Origin: JBOFFI01 sp051657245
GTDB taxonomy: Bacteria; Pseudomonadota; Alphaproteobacteria; Holosporales; JBOFFI01
NCBI GenBank assembly: GCA_051657245.1
Contig: JBOFKI010000062.1
Span: forward strand, 1-32,895
Direction: 5' to 3'
DNA length: 32,895 nt
The position numbers and the translations under genes are program-made. A model generated the notes under the pieces. It did no database searches, was not told the DNA's origin, and saw only the letters and a list, made by a program, of their open reading frames with translations. Below are positions 32,597 through 32,895 of this stretch, one piece after another; position 1 is the stretch's first letter, and every line of letters starts with the position of its first letter.

Positions 32597-32895
32597 CGTT
32601 GGGGGGACAAGCAAAAGCGCCAAAAAACATTTACAAACACCCAAGATGGATTCCAAAAAATGCTGGAATCGTCCCAAAACACAAACAATCCGGAAGTTCA
32701 GTCCGAGGACAAAGTCGCCTATCTAACATTGGATCCTCCAGATTACGCAACGTCCCCTACTTCCCAGTACTTGTAGCAAAGCAGTATAATCCTGTTCTGG
32801 CACACTTTTGGGAACGCTTAACGCACAAAGGTAAAAGCAAAGTGACCGCTGTTGGGACTTGTATGCGAAAGCTTCTACACATTATCTTCGGCGTC
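32597..32895 (+). pseudogene. second internally deleted IS110-family transposase remnant, cut by window end
   Basis: This is the same sequence as 1213-1511 with about five substitutions, in the same orientation. It lacks the transposase N-terminus (the DVSK motif) present in the left copy and begins at RWGDKQKR-like coding sequence. It has the same internal deletion and frameshift. The C-terminal frame (SSVRGQSRLSNIGSS, then NPVLAHFWERLTHKGKSK) stays open to the window end. Confidence 0.8.

Larger units (their letters stand above)
32359..32895. other. gene-poor right edge with hairpin and repeats
   Basis: No intact gene follows hemA. The stretch holds a long imperfect hairpin (32397-32445), unassigned sequence with GC-rich motifs (tcgcaggcgtag, attatcgcgggc), the inverted copy of the 78-bp repeat and the second IS110 remnant, which runs off the window. 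Confidence 0.6.

Overview
The window reads as a chromosomal segment of a low-to-moderate GC alphaproteobacterium, most likely a host-associated one such as a Holosporales or Paracaedibacter-type symbiont of protists. The alphaproteobacterial assignment rests on a Caulobacter-type FlbD regulator, the C4-pathway 5-aminolevulinate synthase HemA, the phoH-ybeY-corC block and the mtaB-ftsY pair. The host-associated reading is inference. It rests on a eukaryote-like F-box plus leucine-rich-repeat protein at the left edge, decayed mobile DNA at both edges and several degraded or catalytically altered genes.

Left accessory part (1-8.3 kb): a 5'-truncated F-box/LRR protein, then about 0.9 kb with a dispersed repeat and an internally deleted IS110-family transposase remnant. 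Next come a His/Lys-rich exported protein, the tail of a decayed HEAT-like gene, a CPA2 cation:proton antiporter, a SurA-type periplasmic chaperone and, divergently, a winged-helix regulator of unfamiliar design with a palindrome in its upstream region. A PHA-synthase-like protein lacking recognisable catalytic residues is followed by an acetoacetyl-CoA reductase (PhaB type).

Central flagellar part (9.1-20.4 kb): a sigma-54-type promoter precedes fliK-flgD-flgE, which ends at a strong terminator. Then fliF-fliG-fliH-fliN-flbD-flhA run in one direction with short gaps. FlbD is the sigma-54 activator expected to act on promoters like the one before fliK, so part of a flagellar regulatory circuit is visible here. 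FlgD is unusually long.

Right housekeeping part (20.4-32.4 kb): phoH-ybeY-corC (rRNA maturation and a CBS-domain protein) behind a clear sigma-70 promoter; then on the minus strand dedA, ftsY-mtaB, an XRE/S24-like regulator with a histidine-rich linker, and rluD. On the plus strand follow tRNA-Gly(GCC) with its own promoter, fabI, sppA and hemA.

Right edge: after hemA come a long hairpin, an inverted copy of the 78-bp repeat found at 841-918, and a second copy of the same internally deleted IS110 remnant, in direct orientation and about 98% identical to the first by eye. The 31-kb block is therefore flanked by direct repeats of a non-autonomous IS110 derivative. All functional calls come from reading motifs; no database search was made.
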